A stretch of DNA of 64,000 nt from CAIOZA01 sp964464375. Its GTDB lineage: Bacteria; Bacteroidota; Ignavibacteria; Kapaibacteriales; UBA2268. The notes under the pieces are model-generated. The model saw nothing but the letters and a program-made list of their open reading frames with translations. It did no database searches and had not been told where the DNA came from. Shown here piece by piece: positions 15,568 to 25,900 of this stretch. The position numbers and the translations under genes are program-made. The first letter of the stretch is position 1. The number at the start of each line of letters is the position of its first letter. The DNA is taken from positions 1-64,000 of the forward strand of contig CAYXFU010000004.1 in NCBI GenBank assembly GCA_964464375.1, given 5' to 3'.

Positions 15568-17066
15568 TGGATATCTTGAAAACTATTCGACTTATATTAA
15601 TACTTTTTTTAATATATTCGGGACTTGAGGCTAAAACACTGGATGTTGGTTCAGGTTTCCAGTATTCGAATCTGAATGAAGCCGTGAATGATGTATCTCC
15701 TGGTGATACTATTTTATTCCATGAAGGTCAATATTCAGGTGGTCAGTTTGTTGCTAATCTTCAGGGACAAGCATCGAAGTGGATTTACATTAAGACATAT
15801 CCAGGTGATGAAGTTATTATTACCGGTGGTGGATATTCATGGATGCTGAGCGATCCGGCTTACATTCATATTTCTGGTTTTATTTTCGAAAAGCAAACCG
15901 GAAACGGACTGAATATAGATGATGCTGGGTCTATGGATTCTCCTGCTCATGATATTGTTATTGAGAATTGTACTTTTAGAGATATCAATGCAACCGGAAA
16001 TAATGATCTGTTGAAATTATCAGGAGTAGATTCCATTATTGTAAGGAATTGTAAGTTTATCAATGGTTCACCCGGCGGAAGTATGATTGATATGGTTGGG
16101 TGTCATCAGTCAGCTTTCAGGGATAATACTTTCAGGAATGGCGGTTCGAATAGTATTCAGGCAAAGGGTGGAAGTAGCGAAATAATGATAGAACGCAATA
16201 CTTTTATCAATGGTGGGCAGCGATCCTTAAATATCGGTGGATCAACGGGGATTCAGTTTTTCAGACCGCAGGGAGTTGATTATGAAGCATCGGAGATTTA
16301 TGTTTACTCAAATATTTTCTTTGGATCACAAGCTCCAATTGCGTTTGTTGGAGCTGTCAATTCCGAGGTTATCAATAATACTATTATAACACCGGATAAA
16401 TGGGTTATAAGGATTCTTCAGGAAACGACTGAACCAAGCTTCAAGAAATGTCAGAATAATTCTTTCGCTAATAATATTGTTTATTTAAATAACAAAGGTA
16501 TATCGGAGAATGGAATAAACATTGGCTCTAATACTCTGCCCGGAACTTTTACATTCACTAATAATTTGTGGTATAATTACGAAAATACTAACTGGAAAAT
16601 TCCCAATTCAGCAACTACACACGTCAACACAATTTTCGGTCAAAATCCTTCATTTACAAACCTAACTGATTCAATTCTGACAATTACTGAAGCTTCACCT
16701 GCAATTGGCAAGGGTACTTCTGTTAAAAACACAAGAGATTTTCTCGGAAAGGACTTCAAATCTCCTCCTTCGATTGGAGCGTATGAGTACTATAAGCTAG
16801 CATCCGTTGATACGAAAAATGTATTAAATTCGTTGAGAATATTTCCAAATCCAGCAAGTAATATTATTAATATTCAGATCGATGAAGGCAGCATACCGGA
16901 ATCTGTCGAAATTTTTGATATTAATGGGATTAGTATTGATGAATTTGATTATTCGGCTGAAAATGAAATCATTGCAATAGATATTAATTCTCTTCCGGAT
17001 AAGTATTATTTTGTTCGAATAAAATTAGATAAAGAAACATTAGTGGGAAGATTTATTAAAAAGTAA
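15567..17066 (+). CDS. secreted right-handed beta-helix protein with T9SS sorting domain
   Basis: A 499-residue protein with signal peptide (IRLILILFLIYSGLEA), then a polysaccharide-lyase-like N-terminus (VGSGFQYSNLNEAVNDVSPG DTI pattern) and a parallel beta-helix of about 350 residues with turns such as HDIVIENCTF, DSIIVRNCKF and SEVINNTIIT. This fits the DUF1565/chondroitinase-B-like group, but no catalytic set is assigned. The final 75 residues are a T9SS type A sorting domain (LRIFPNPASNIINIQI, YYFVRIKLDKETLVGRFIKK). It overlaps the SRPBCC gene by one base and is followed by a hairpin terminator. Confidence 0.88.
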   Translation: MDILKTIRLILILFLIYSGLEAKTLDVGSGFQYSNLNEAVNDVSPGDTILFHEGQYSGGQFVANLQGQASKWIYIKTYPGDEVIITGGGYSWMLSDPAYIHISGFIFEKQTGNGLNIDDAGSMDSPAHDIVIENCTFRDINATGNNDLLKLSGVDSIIVRNCKFINGSPGGSMIDMVGCHQSAFRDNTFRNGGSNSIQAKGGSSEIMIERNTFINGGQRSLNIGGSTGIQFFRPQGVDYEASEIYVYSNIFFGSQAPIAFVGAVNSEVINNTIITPDKWVIRILQETTEPSFKKCQNNSFANNIVYLNNKGISENGINIGSNTLPGTFTFTNNLWYNYENTNWKIPNSATTHVNTIFGQNPSFTNLTDSILTITEASPAIGKGTSVKNTRDFLGKDFKSPPSIGAYEYYKLASVDTKNVLNSLRIFPNPASNIINIQIDEGSIPESVEIFDINGISIDEFDYSAENEIIAIDINSLPDKYYFVRIKLDKETLVGRFIKK

Positions 17067-17092
17067 TTTTCAATAAAGTATAGATAAATATT

Positions 17093-17135
17093 AATCCTGT
17101 AAGCAATATAGATATAAATGCTTACAGGATTTTGT
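17093..17135 (+). terminator. rho-independent terminator-like hairpin
   Basis: AATCCTGTAAGCA (17093-17105) and TGCTTACAGGATT (17119-17131) form a perfect 13-base-pair stem with an AT-rich 13-base loop followed by TTGT. It is 26 bases after the beta-helix gene and also faces the end of the leftward gene at 17170, so it may act in both directions. Confidence 0.75.
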
Positions 17136-17169
17136 ATATTTAGACAACGATTGAAATAGTTATATGATT

Positions 17170-17730
17170 TTATAATTCAACATCGATCAGAATTTCCTTT
17201 TCAAATCTAAGGAATTGTGCGATTCTGCTGATTACTTTGACAATGGGAATTTCAAGAATTTCTGCAAAATCTGCAAGTAATTGAGCTTCTTTGTCGGTCA
17301 TTATCCCATCAGCCAGAATTATATGAAGAGCTACTTCGAACAAAAGCATAGAATTTTTGGTTTGTTTACCAAATTGAGAATCCAATAAATACTCTTTAAC
17401 TGAATCATATTCATTGCTTTTAACTTTTTCAAGCTCTGATTCAAGTAATATATTAAAGTCGTCCCAATCAATTGACATCTCCTTACAAATTTCTTTAGTA
17501 ACGAATGTTTCTTCTTCCTTATGTTCGTCATCAGACATAATAGAAGCCGAACAAATCCTGGCTAAATCATCTATAAAATCTTTGGAGTAATCCAGGACAG
17601 AGAAAAAATGAATGAATTTATCGTTTTGAAACCATTTGCTTTCAAGTCGTTCTTTCACTGTGTCGTACTCGGGAGTATATAAGAGAAGTTTTCCATTCTC
17701 ACTTCTTATTAATGTTGCACTATTAGACAT
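17170..17730 (-). CDS. TerB-like helical protein
   Basis: A 186-residue soluble protein. The C-terminal about 75 residues resemble the TerB/tellurite-resistance helical domain: LLFEVALHIILADGIMTDKE followed by AQLLADFAEILEIPIVKVIS, with the acidic ADGIMTDKE metal-like loop. The N-terminal 100 residues are acidic and unrecognised. Start at ATG on the complement of 17728-17730. No ter cluster surrounds it, so a stress role is only a family-based guess. Confidence 0.65.
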   Translation of the reverse strand: MSNSATLIRSENGKLLLYTPEYDTVKERLESKWFQNDKFIHFFSVLDYSKDFIDDLARICSASIMSDDEHKEEETFVTKEICKEMSIDWDDFNILLESELEKVKSNEYDSVKEYLLDSQFGKQTKNSMLLFEVALHIILADGIMTDKEAQLLADFAEILEIPIVKVISRIAQFLRFEKEILIDVEL

Positions 17731-17929
17731 AACTAAATTCCAATTATGTTATAAAAAAGGAAGACAAATTATATTTCTAATGTTAATATTTAAAGAATTT
17801 TGAGTTAATAATGTGTGAAGATTGTTAAAAATTCTTAAAGAACCAATTATTGGATAAATTAAAGCTTATAATTCTTCGTTATCCTAATCTAAAAATCTTT
17901 TGATTTCCATACGTATGAAATCAGGTTCC

Positions 17930-18319
17930 ATGACTAAACCAAACAATATCGATGAATATATAGGCACTTTCCCTTTGGAAACACAATCACTTTTGGAACA
18001 GCTGAGATCTATAATACAGAGATCCATTCCAGAAGCCGAAGAATATATCAGCTATGGAATGCCTTCGTTTAAGTTCCATGGAATGTTAGTTTACTTTGCA
18101 GGCTATATAAATCATATTGGGTTCTATCCCGGAGCATCTGGGGTAGAGACATTCAAAAATGAATTAAAAGAATATAAAACCTCGAAAGGTACGATACAGT
18201 TTCGGTTAGACAAACCATTGCCAATAGATTTGATTACAAGAATAGTTGAATTCAGAGTGATGGAGAATCTCGAAAAGAAATTAGCTAAAGAAGAAGCGAA
18301 GAATAAGAAGAAGAAGTAA
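17930..18319 (+). CDS. DUF1801 (YdhG-like) protein
   Basis: A 129-residue protein with the DUF1801 pattern: NIDEYIGTFPLETQSLLEQL, the PEAEEYISYGMPSFKF core, a strand pair around MLVYFAGYINHIGFYPGASG and KGTIQFRLDKPLPIDLI near the end. The closest characterised group contains frataxin-like iron chaperones of Bacillus (YdhG/Fra), but function here is unproven. ATG 17930 is preferred; ATG 17915 is five codons earlier in frame. The last 20 residues are a lysine/glutamate-rich tail. Confidence 0.88.
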   Translation: MTKPNNIDEYIGTFPLETQSLLEQLRSIIQRSIPEAEEYISYGMPSFKFHGMLVYFAGYINHIGFYPGASGVETFKNELKEYKTSKGTIQFRLDKPLPIDLITRIVEFRVMENLEKKLAKEEAKNKKKK

Positions 18320-18325
18320 TGAGAA

Positions 18326-18357
18326 GCGCAACACTTTCAAAGTGTTGGACATCTGAC
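18326..18357. repeat. ACACTTTCAAAGTGTTGGAC palindrome
   Basis: CAACACTTTCAAAGTGTTGG is a nearly perfect palindrome, followed by ACATCTGAC. A partial copy (CTTCAAAGTGTTGGACTTCT) lies at 20584-20603 at the end of the ABC exporter gene. Its position 8 bases after a stop codon may let it work as a transcript end. Confidence 0.65.
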
Positions 18358-18532
18358 AGGAAATTTTCAATACCCTTAGTAACTTTATAGCTAAATTTGT
18401 GCATAGTGTTTAAAGACTAGCGATAAATTAAAAATTAGTTATAGAGAAATATTTGGATTGATTCAAATATTTTCTTTATATTTACTTCTGTTTTTTTGAC
18501 CCTGAAAGTGAAATTTTTTTAAGGAATTCAAT

Positions 18533-18745
18533 ATGTTAACCAAAACTGCTCAAAATAATATATCAAAATTATCTCCAAAGTTGCAGTTAGAACTTTACAG
18601 ATTCATTGACCTACTATTAAATAAACAAGAACATACAGATACCTCAAAGAGCAAGTTTAGCTTTGATTGGGAGGGTGGTTTGTGCGAATTAAAGGATAAA
18701 TATAACTCGGTAGAATTGCAACATAAAGCGAATATGTGGAGATAA
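18533..18745 (+). CDS. DUF2281-type antitoxin, orphan
   Basis: A 70-residue protein with an N-terminal helical part (ISKLSPKLQLELYRFIDLLL) and the C-terminal signature FDWEGGLCELKDKYNSVELQ then HKANMWR, typical of DUF2281/VapB-like antitoxins that are normally followed by a PIN-domain toxin. No PIN gene follows: the next 175 bases contain no frame, and the next gene is a YhcG-type nuclease. It may be the remnant of a lost pair or act elsewhere. Confidence 0.75.
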   Translation: MLTKTAQNNISKLSPKLQLELYRFIDLLLNKQEHTDTSKSKFSFDWEGGLCELKDKYNSVELQHKANMWR

Positions 18746-18921
18746 TATAGAGAATGGGATAAAAAAACCCGGCTTCATCACCAGCATCTAATATCCGGGA
18801 GAGGATTTACCGAGACTGCATTACAAATTTAATAAAATAAACGATGATGATCAAAACTATTATTCAGGAAGAAAAAAAGTTTTAAATTTATTAATCAATA
18901 TTATTTCAGCATTACAAGCAG

Positions 18922-19989
18922 ATGAAAAAATTAATTCTTAACGATGATGAATATACCACATGGCTTACAGAATTAAAGAATAAGGTTAGAACTGTTCAAA
19001 TTAAAGCAGCAGTAAAAGTTAATACCGAATTACTGGGTTTTTATTGGGATCTTGCTCAGGAGATTATCAATAAACAGTCAAATACTAAATGGGGAGACGG
19101 CTTTTTATCAAAACTAAGTTCTGATTTAAAAAATGAGTTTCCTCAAATGAAAGGGTTTTCGAAGAGAAATTTAGAATTAATCCGCCAATGGTTTTTATTC
19201 TATAATGATAAGCTAAATACGAAACAACCTGTTTCGCAAATGGAAAAATTAAAAAGCGAAAAAGATGTAGATGTATTGATGCAAATTCCTTGGGGTCATA
19301 ATATTGCTATAATTTCTAAGTGCAAAAACAAACTGGAAGCTTATTATTATGTTCAAAATACGATAGCATATAACTGGAGCCGAAGTGTTCTAATACATCA
19401 AATTGAAAATGGACTTTACGAACGTGAAGGAAAATCTATAAGCAATTTTTCTATTACTCTTCCAGCTGTTCAATCTGAGCTTGCTAACCAAACATTAAAA
19501 GATCCATATATTTTCGATTTTCTATCGTTAACTAAAGAGTATAATGAATTGGAACTTGAAAAAGGCTTAATAGATCATATAACTAAATTTTTGCTTGAGC
19601 TTGGTTCAGGATTTGCATTTATTGGAAGACAGCTTCCTCTCCATGTAGGAGAACGAGATTTTTTTATTGATTTGTTATTTTACCACACCAGACTTCATTG
19701 CTATGTGGTAGTTGAATTGAAAGCTGTTGAGTTCGAACCAGAGCATGCCGGGAAACTAAATTTTTATCTAAATGCAGTAGATGCTCATTATCGCTCTGCA
19801 GAAGATCAACAAACGATTGGTTTATTAATTTGCAAATCTAAAGATAGATTAGTAGCAGAGTATTCCTTGAGTGATATTACAAAACCTATTGGTGTATCAG
19901 AATATCGACTAGCAAAATCATTACCCGAAAAATTTAAAAATAGTTTGCCAAGTATTGAAGAGCTTGAAAAGGAACTATTAGAAAGTTGA
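18922..19989 (+). CDS. YhcG/DUF1016 PD-(D/E)XK nuclease family protein
   Basis: A 355-residue protein with an N-terminal DUF1016 helical domain (ELLGFYWDLAQEIINKQ; GFSKRNLELIRQWFLFY; IPWGHNIAIISKCKNKLEAYYYV) and a C-terminal nuclease domain. The catalytic PD-(D/E)XK region is read from GERDFFIDLLFYHTRLHCYVVVELK, where the Asp of FFIDLLF and the E-L-K triad are in place, followed by EPEHAGKLNFYLNAVD. Such proteins are often found with restriction systems or mobile elements and are thought to process DNA. Length is normal for the family and it appears intact. Confidence 0.92.
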   Translation: MKKLILNDDEYTTWLTELKNKVRTVQIKAAVKVNTELLGFYWDLAQEIINKQSNTKWGDGFLSKLSSDLKNEFPQMKGFSKRNLELIRQWFLFYNDKLNTKQPVSQMEKLKSEKDVDVLMQIPWGHNIAIISKCKNKLEAYYYVQNTIAYNWSRSVLIHQIENGLYEREGKSISNFSITLPAVQSELANQTLKDPYIFDFLSLTKEYNELELEKGLIDHITKFLLELGSGFAFIGRQLPLHVGERDFFIDLLFYHTRLHCYVVVELKAVEFEPEHAGKLNFYLNAVDAHYRSAEDQQTIGLLICKSKDRLVAEYSLSDITKPIGVSEYRLAKSLPEKFKNSLPSIEELEKELLES

Positions 19990-20043
19990 TATAAGAATTG
20001 TGGATCAATTTCATTTAAATCATTACAATTCAGGAATAAAAAT

Positions 20044-20517
20044 GTGAAGAAATTAATTTCAGTAGTACCTTTAATCATTCTGCTAAATCTATTTCTAGCT
20101 TTTGGACAAAATAGAATTATTCATTATGTCAATTTCGAAAATCCACCTTGGGTACTTGGTTGCGACACATTAGGGACTCAAACTGATATGAATATATGTA
20201 GTTGGGCAGCTTATCAGAAAGCTGACAGCGTTTTAGAGATTATATGTCAGGATTTTATAAAGTTCCTTGAATTTAGAATTAAAACTGAAACTGATAAGTA
20301 TCAATTGAATGTTCAAAAAAGGCAAAAAGCAAAACTTATTAGCTCAATGAAAGAATTTAAAAAATTAAGGGATAATTTGTCAGACGTAAATGCATTTGAG
20401 TTTGAAGGTGGTTCAATTCGACCATTAATTTATAACGTTACTGCATTGGAGATTACAGTTAATCAAATCAAATTTTTAACAAATCTATTTAGTAATATTA
20501 CTAAACACTATGAATAG
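20044..20517 (+). CDS. exported LprI/DUF1311-like protein
   Basis: A 157-residue protein starting at GTG 20044 behind CAGGAATAAA, with a signal peptide (LISVVPLIILLNLFLAFGQ). The mature part starts with the cysteine-framed segment CDTLGTQTDMNICSWAAYQK, typical of the lysozyme-inhibitor LprI N-terminal (DUF1311) domain, and continues as long helices (FLEFRIKTETDKYQLNVQKR). Usually the domain has further cysteines; here one more (ICQDF) is seen. Role as a lysozyme inhibitor is only inferred from the family. Confidence 0.65.
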   Translation: MKKLISVVPLIILLNLFLAFGQNRIIHYVNFENPPWVLGCDTLGTQTDMNICSWAAYQKADSVLEIICQDFIKFLEFRIKTETDKYQLNVQKRQKAKLISSMKEFKKLRDNLSDVNAFEFEGGSIRPLIYNVTALEITVNQIKFLTNLFSNITKHYE

Positions 20518-20523
20518 AATCTG

Positions 20524-20550
20524 ATGCTATCGCAAAATGCGATAGCATTT
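20524..20550 (+). terminator. terminator-like hairpin
   Basis: ATGCTATCGCA (20524-20534) and TGCGATAGCAT (20538-20548) make a perfect 11-base-pair stem with an AAA loop and a short T run, seven bases after the LprI-like gene. Confidence 0.75.
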
Positions 20551-20610
20551 CAGTTATTAATAATTATTTCATATTTACAATGTCCTTCAAAGTGTTGGAC
20601 TTCTGAAAAA

Positions 20611-22362
20611 CTACTCTATCTTCTCCAGCTCTTCTTCCAGCTGCTGACGCGAATGGATGAGGCTGTATCTACCACCCATCGCTATTAACTCGTTATGTGT
20701 GCCTCTTTCAATGATTTCGCCTTTGTCAAGAACGATAATATGGTCGAGTTCCTTGATCGCAGATGTTCTGTGCGATATGATTATCGTTGTTCTGCCCTTC
20801 ATGAATTGCCTGAGAGATTGCAGAATGCGGCTCTCTGTTTGTGTATCAACAGCCGATAGTGAATCATCAAGTATGAGAATCGGTGGATTCTTGACTACGG
20901 CTCTGGCGAGAGATACTCTCTGCTTCTGTCCTCCGGATAGTGTTATTCCCCGCTCACCGAGCAGAGTTTCGTACCCATTCGGGAATGTTTTGATGTCTTC
21001 CTCGACTTCTGCAATTCTTGCTGCATACTCTACTTCTTCTCTTGTGGCGGAACTTTTACCGAAACGGATGTTCTCCTCTATTGTCGCTGTGAATAGGAAT
21101 GTATCCTGAGTAACCATGCCGATATTGTGTCTGAGTGTTGCCAGTGGTATTTCGCGAATATCGTGTCCGTCTATCCTGATCGTTCCTTCGGGAGCTTCAT
21201 AGAGTCTTGGAATGAGATTAGCAATTGTAGATTTGCCAGAACCAACCGTGCCGATTATGCCGAGTGATGTGCCTTCTTTGACATCGATGTTAATGTTTTG
21301 TAGGACATAGGGAAGATCTTCTGCATAACGGAAGTTCAGATTGTTGATGCTGATCGCACCATGAATTTCATTTATATCATGATTAGTCTTTTCATTATCA
21401 ATAATCTCTGGTTTTGCGTCGAGAATTACTCCCAGTCTTGCCGCAGAGGCAGAAGCTCTCTGCACAAGGTTTGTAACCCATCCGATTGCGGCTACGGGCC
21501 ATATCAGCAGGTTGATGTATATGAAGAACTGTGAGAGTCCTCCGAGAGTAACTTTGTGATTGATTACAAGATAACCACCAAAACCAAGAACTATTATTTG
21601 GGTCAATCCGACAAGAACCATAAGCAGAGGCATGAATAAAGACTGATACTTAGCGAGCTTCATGTTCTTGTCGGCATAGAATTTGCTCTGTTCGCCGAAT
21701 CTAATACTTTCGTAATGCTCGCGAACGTAAGCTCTAACGACTCTTATACCCGAAAAAGTCTCCTGTGCCTGAGTTGTAAGCTTCGAAAATTGCTCCTGAA
21801 CGCTGGTGAAGTGTATGTGTACTTTCTTTCCAATAAAATATGTCGAAACCGTAATCAAAGGTAGAGGAAGAAGTGCAACCCAAGTCATAGTTACATTCAA
21901 TGATAGCATATAATACAGCGCAAAGCTGAAAGTAGTCAGAGTATTTGCAGCATACATGATTGCCGGACCGATAAATTCACGGACTGCGGGAATGTCATTA
22001 GTTGCATAAGACATAAGTCTGCCGGTCGGGGTAGCATTGAAGAAGTTAGCTGACTGAAGCTCAAGTGCAGTGAGATAGTCCCTTCGCAGATCGTACTCAA
22101 TCAATCTGGACATGACAATAATCGTTTGACGGGTTAGGAACATGAACAAACCACTTCCAACTGTAAGGAGCATGATTTCAGCAATCGAATAGTAAATATT
22201 CGTCATGGTGTATTGCTTGGACTGAATCAAATCGATTGAGTTGCCGACAACACGTGGAAGATAAGTAGAACATATATTTGACAAAGTAACAAACAGGAAA
22301 CCGAGATAGATTCTGCTTTTATATTGCTTTAAATATGGTATTAGTCGTTTTAAATTCTTCAT
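20611..22362 (-). CDS. ABC exporter, fused membrane and ATPase domains
   Basis: A 583-residue half-transporter of the MsbA/MdlB (LmrA) type. Six transmembrane helices occupy about residues 1-320 (ending near GWVTNLVQRASASAARLGVI). The ATPase domain has Walker A GTVGSGKST, a Q loop (GMVTQDTFLFTATIEENIRF), signature LSGGQKQR, Walker B ILILDDSLS with Asp in place of the usual catalytic Glu at the next position, D loop SAVD and the switch His (ISHRTS). The non-canonical DD instead of DE means this site may be degenerate, as in heterodimeric exporters. No partner half-transporter is adjacent. Substrate unknown. Confidence 0.92.
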   Translation of the reverse strand: MKNLKRLIPYLKQYKSRIYLGFLFVTLSNICSTYLPRVVGNSIDLIQSKQYTMTNIYYSIAEIMLLTVGSGLFMFLTRQTIIVMSRLIEYDLRRDYLTALELQSANFFNATPTGRLMSYATNDIPAVREFIGPAIMYAANTLTTFSFALYYMLSLNVTMTWVALLPLPLITVSTYFIGKKVHIHFTSVQEQFSKLTTQAQETFSGIRVVRAYVREHYESIRFGEQSKFYADKNMKLAKYQSLFMPLLMVLVGLTQIIVLGFGGYLVINHKVTLGGLSQFFIYINLLIWPVAAIGWVTNLVQRASASAARLGVILDAKPEIIDNEKTNHDINEIHGAISINNLNFRYAEDLPYVLQNINIDVKEGTSLGIIGTVGSGKSTIANLIPRLYEAPEGTIRIDGHDIREIPLATLRHNIGMVTQDTFLFTATIEENIRFGKSSATREEVEYAARIAEVEEDIKTFPNGYETLLGERGITLSGGQKQRVSLARAVVKNPPILILDDSLSAVDTQTESRILQSLRQFMKGRTTIIISHRTSAIKELDHIIVLDKGEIIERGTHNELIAMGGRYSLIHSRQQLEEELEKIE

Positions 22363-22580
22363 ATTTTCTGTTGATTTTTTCCTATATCTCGCCTAAGATA
22401 AATAATTATTGCATTGATTGACTTGAAACAAATTTTTTAAATTAACAATTTTGTTATTTACATAAAAATTGACGTTTTGGGGAATAAATACAATATTAAT
22501 TTTTTGAAATGTAATCTATGAACATAAGTATCTACTTTACTAAAAGAAGAAAAGCTTACTATTAAATAATCCTCATTTTC

Positions 22581-22802
22581 TTAATAACCTCTTTTCAGTG
22601 GCTTCAGCAAATCTTCAAGACCGTTCAGTCTGATTTCGTACATTGTCTGCAGTAGCATTCCTAGTGTACCCTGCGGAAATCCCTTACGATTGAACCATTC
22701 GAGATACGACACCGGAAGATTGCATATCAAACTTCCTGCATATTTACCAAAAGGCATTTTCATCGATACTAGCTGCAAAAGAATCTGTGAATCCGGTTCC
22801 AT
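22581..22802 (-). CDS. DUF3820 family protein
   Basis: A 73-residue protein starting at the ATG ending at 22802, giving MEPDSQILLQLVSMKMPFGK. The family signature MPFGKYAGSLICNLPVSYLE is followed by WFNRKGFPQGTLGMLLQTMY, which is close to exonuclease-like DUF3820 proteins. An upstream in-frame start would add 14 residues of low quality. Function unknown; one Pseudomonas member was described as a quorum-regulated virulence factor, which need not apply here. Confidence 0.85.
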   Translation of the reverse strand: MEPDSQILLQLVSMKMPFGKYAGSLICNLPVSYLEWFNRKGFPQGTLGMLLQTMYEIRLNGLEDLLKPLKRGY

Positions 22803-22995
22803 AATTATCTGAATTTTTAAATTAGTATTCAAAAAGTTTATCAAATATATGAACTTTGATCAAATTATTAGCACTTCGCTAAATAAAGTGGGTAATCGCA
22901 TTTAAGTTTACCAGTAATGAAGTAAATTATATTAATAAAGTTATCAATATTTCTAAAACCACGAGCCCTTTAATTCGCAAGATTAATCTTAAAAT

Positions 22996-25900
22996 TTATA
23001 TCTTCACAAACTTACTGACTTTATCCCCAATCCTCACAAAATACATACCCGGAGCAAAGCCAGAGACATCGATTCTTACTCCCTCCTCGCTTGCGGGGAG
23101 GGCTGGGGTGGGGTTAACGATCTGCCCAAAGATATTATAAATTTTGATCGTCACACCCCCTGACCCCCTCTCAAGAGGGGGATAAACAATTTCTATGAAA
23201 TCGGTTGCGGGGTTGGGGAAAATCATGTCGCTATTTACTTCTGTTTCATGTTCCGGAATATCAATATCAGTTGCCATCTGCTCGGGTTCTGCGCATAATG
23301 TCCATGATAATATGTCATGCGTTTCCATGGATGTTCCGGTTGCAGATGTAAATCCAACATAAGCCTTGCATCCATTTGTAAGATTCATCAAACTATCAAG
23401 ATTGAGGTTGCTGAGTTCGAGAACAGGATTTATAAATTTAGCAGTCGTGTCGAAGTATATTTTCAGTTTGTTGGGCTCAATATTGTACTCAATTTTGGCA
23501 TAGTATATAGTACCATCAGCCTTTAATTTCTGTATCTGATTGGTAGTATTAAGATTTGCTTTCGACTGGTGATTCGCTGTATTCGGCTTTGTCCCGTTTG
23601 TAAATACAGCTATGTGGCTTCCATCACTATCGGAATAAGGTTTATCGGTATTTTTGTATGAATCAAATTCTATTGCTATGCTGTTCGATATACCTTCAAA
23701 ACCAATTCCGCCACCATAACTACCGCAGGCAAATGTATCTGTGTTTTGGATAACAAATGCTATTCCATCTGCTCCGGGTGCTGAGCCATCTTCATTCGCA
23801 TTCACTCCATTTGTCATTCTGAAAGAAAATTCTGTTGTGAATGCATCTCTTACATTCACCTTCTCTGGATTCCATGCGGCACCTGTAGCTACATTGTTTG
23901 CAGGTGTCAGCCTTAGGAAATCATCAACTCTGGATGCAGAATTCCTCAGAACCAAGCCATTTAGTGATTTGAAGTTCAGATTGGTTTTTCTTTTATTACC
24001 CGGATTTTCACTATATTTGATAAGAAATGCGTCAAATCCTCCTACCGGACTGAATATAAAGCTGTCAGGTAAGGATACCTCATTGTTATAATACCCATAA
24101 TCGTAAACATTACCCATTTTGTCAATTGAACAATGGTTATAATAACCGAAGGCACAGTATCGTATATTATATGACCATGTTGGCATAATATCGAAATAGC
24201 CTTTCAACTTGTCATTTGTATCACACTGCACAATGAAATAATTACTTGGAAAAAACTTGCTACTGTCCCAGAATGTTACAGTTCTATTTGGATAAACAGA
24301 GCCTATTAAATAAACTTCATCTGACCTCCCAATGAGAATCTGCCGGAACCAAACATTACCTGAATCTGTCATCATTTGTCTGTGCCATAGCATTGTACCA
24401 TCATTATTAAATTTGATAATATGATGCTGCTCATTTATATAAATATTGCCTCTGCTATCAATATTAAAATCATTGAAAAGATGATTTGCCCAATCATTTA
24501 TAGTTGTATTTACCCAGTTTAATTTTCCATCGGTTGTGTAAGAAGCCACAAAATTGACTAGATCATCTCCAAAGCCTCTCTTCTGATATACACCATCTCC
24601 AAAGTCGGTTGAATCTTTAACATATCCGAGTAAAACAATATTTTTGTTGAAATATTTAATAATTCCCGTTAATCCACCCAATACTTTATCTGTTTTATAC
24701 ATGAATGTTTTTGCCCATTTGCATATACCATCGGTAGAGTATTTAGCTAAGAAGTTATGAGTATTTCTGCGATTATCCAATGTAACATTATTTCCAAAAT
24801 CTACTGGATTTGCTTGATAGCCACCCATTCCTCCAACTATATAGAAATTGTTTTCATCATCAAAGCAAAAATCTGTCGTTACCCATCCGGCACCTTTCAA
24901 CTTCCTAGCCCAAAGGCATCTTCCATCAGGATTATACTTAACAATGAAACTAAAATCACTTCTAGTCTCAACAGTAGCAATTACCCCGTCACCAAAGTTT
25001 AGTGTATCTGAGTCGGGTGAATTTGTCAAAGTAAACGTGATGTAAACATTGTTAAGAGAATCAGTATGGCATGCAAATACATAATATTGGTTGGTGATCA
25101 GAAAAGTTCTTACCCATTTATAAACGCCATTAGTATCATATTTAGCGACAAACATAGACGTTTTATACTGGTCAGCACTTACAGTCCTGCAACTGCCAAA
25201 GTCAATATCCGATGATTTGGATATACCAGTAACATAGATATTTCCTTTTGCATCTGTGCATTGTGCATGATGAACTTCATCACCCATGCCGCTTATTTGA
25301 TTCAGCCACTCAATTTTGTGCGAATTTAGATCAAAATCCGTTAGTTTAGCTCGGTATATACCTTTACCATCTGTGCCAACAAAAATATATTTGTTATTGA
25401 AAGCCATAGCGGATATTGTAACAAGTTGACTCCCAATATCGTCTCTGGGAATGCCGTCATTAAATTCTTTCCAATTGTCAGCATTATTTTTAGAGAGGTA
25501 AACTCCATTACCAGGGGTATAAAATCGTCCGGTTCCAGCAAAAACATTATTTCCGAAAGAACTCAAGCACCAAACACTTTTGGATGTTAATCCATTGCTT
25601 TTTAGAATCCAGTTTTCTCCTAAATCTGTTGAGCAATAAACCCCTGAGTCAAGTGTAGCTGCATATAGTACACTACCACTACTTGTTATTTCTGTAATAC
25701 CACTAGAGATTAGTCCATTATTTTTTCTTGCCCAAGTTTCTCCAAAATCTGTTGATAAGGATATGCCTCCGGTTGTGACAACGAATAAGTTATTCCCAAT
25801 TGATGTGAAATTATAAGACCATAAGCCATATAAACCTGAAATTTTTTGTGTCCAGGTTTCTCCGTAATCAGTTGAAACGAAAACACCGGCATAAGCAGTT

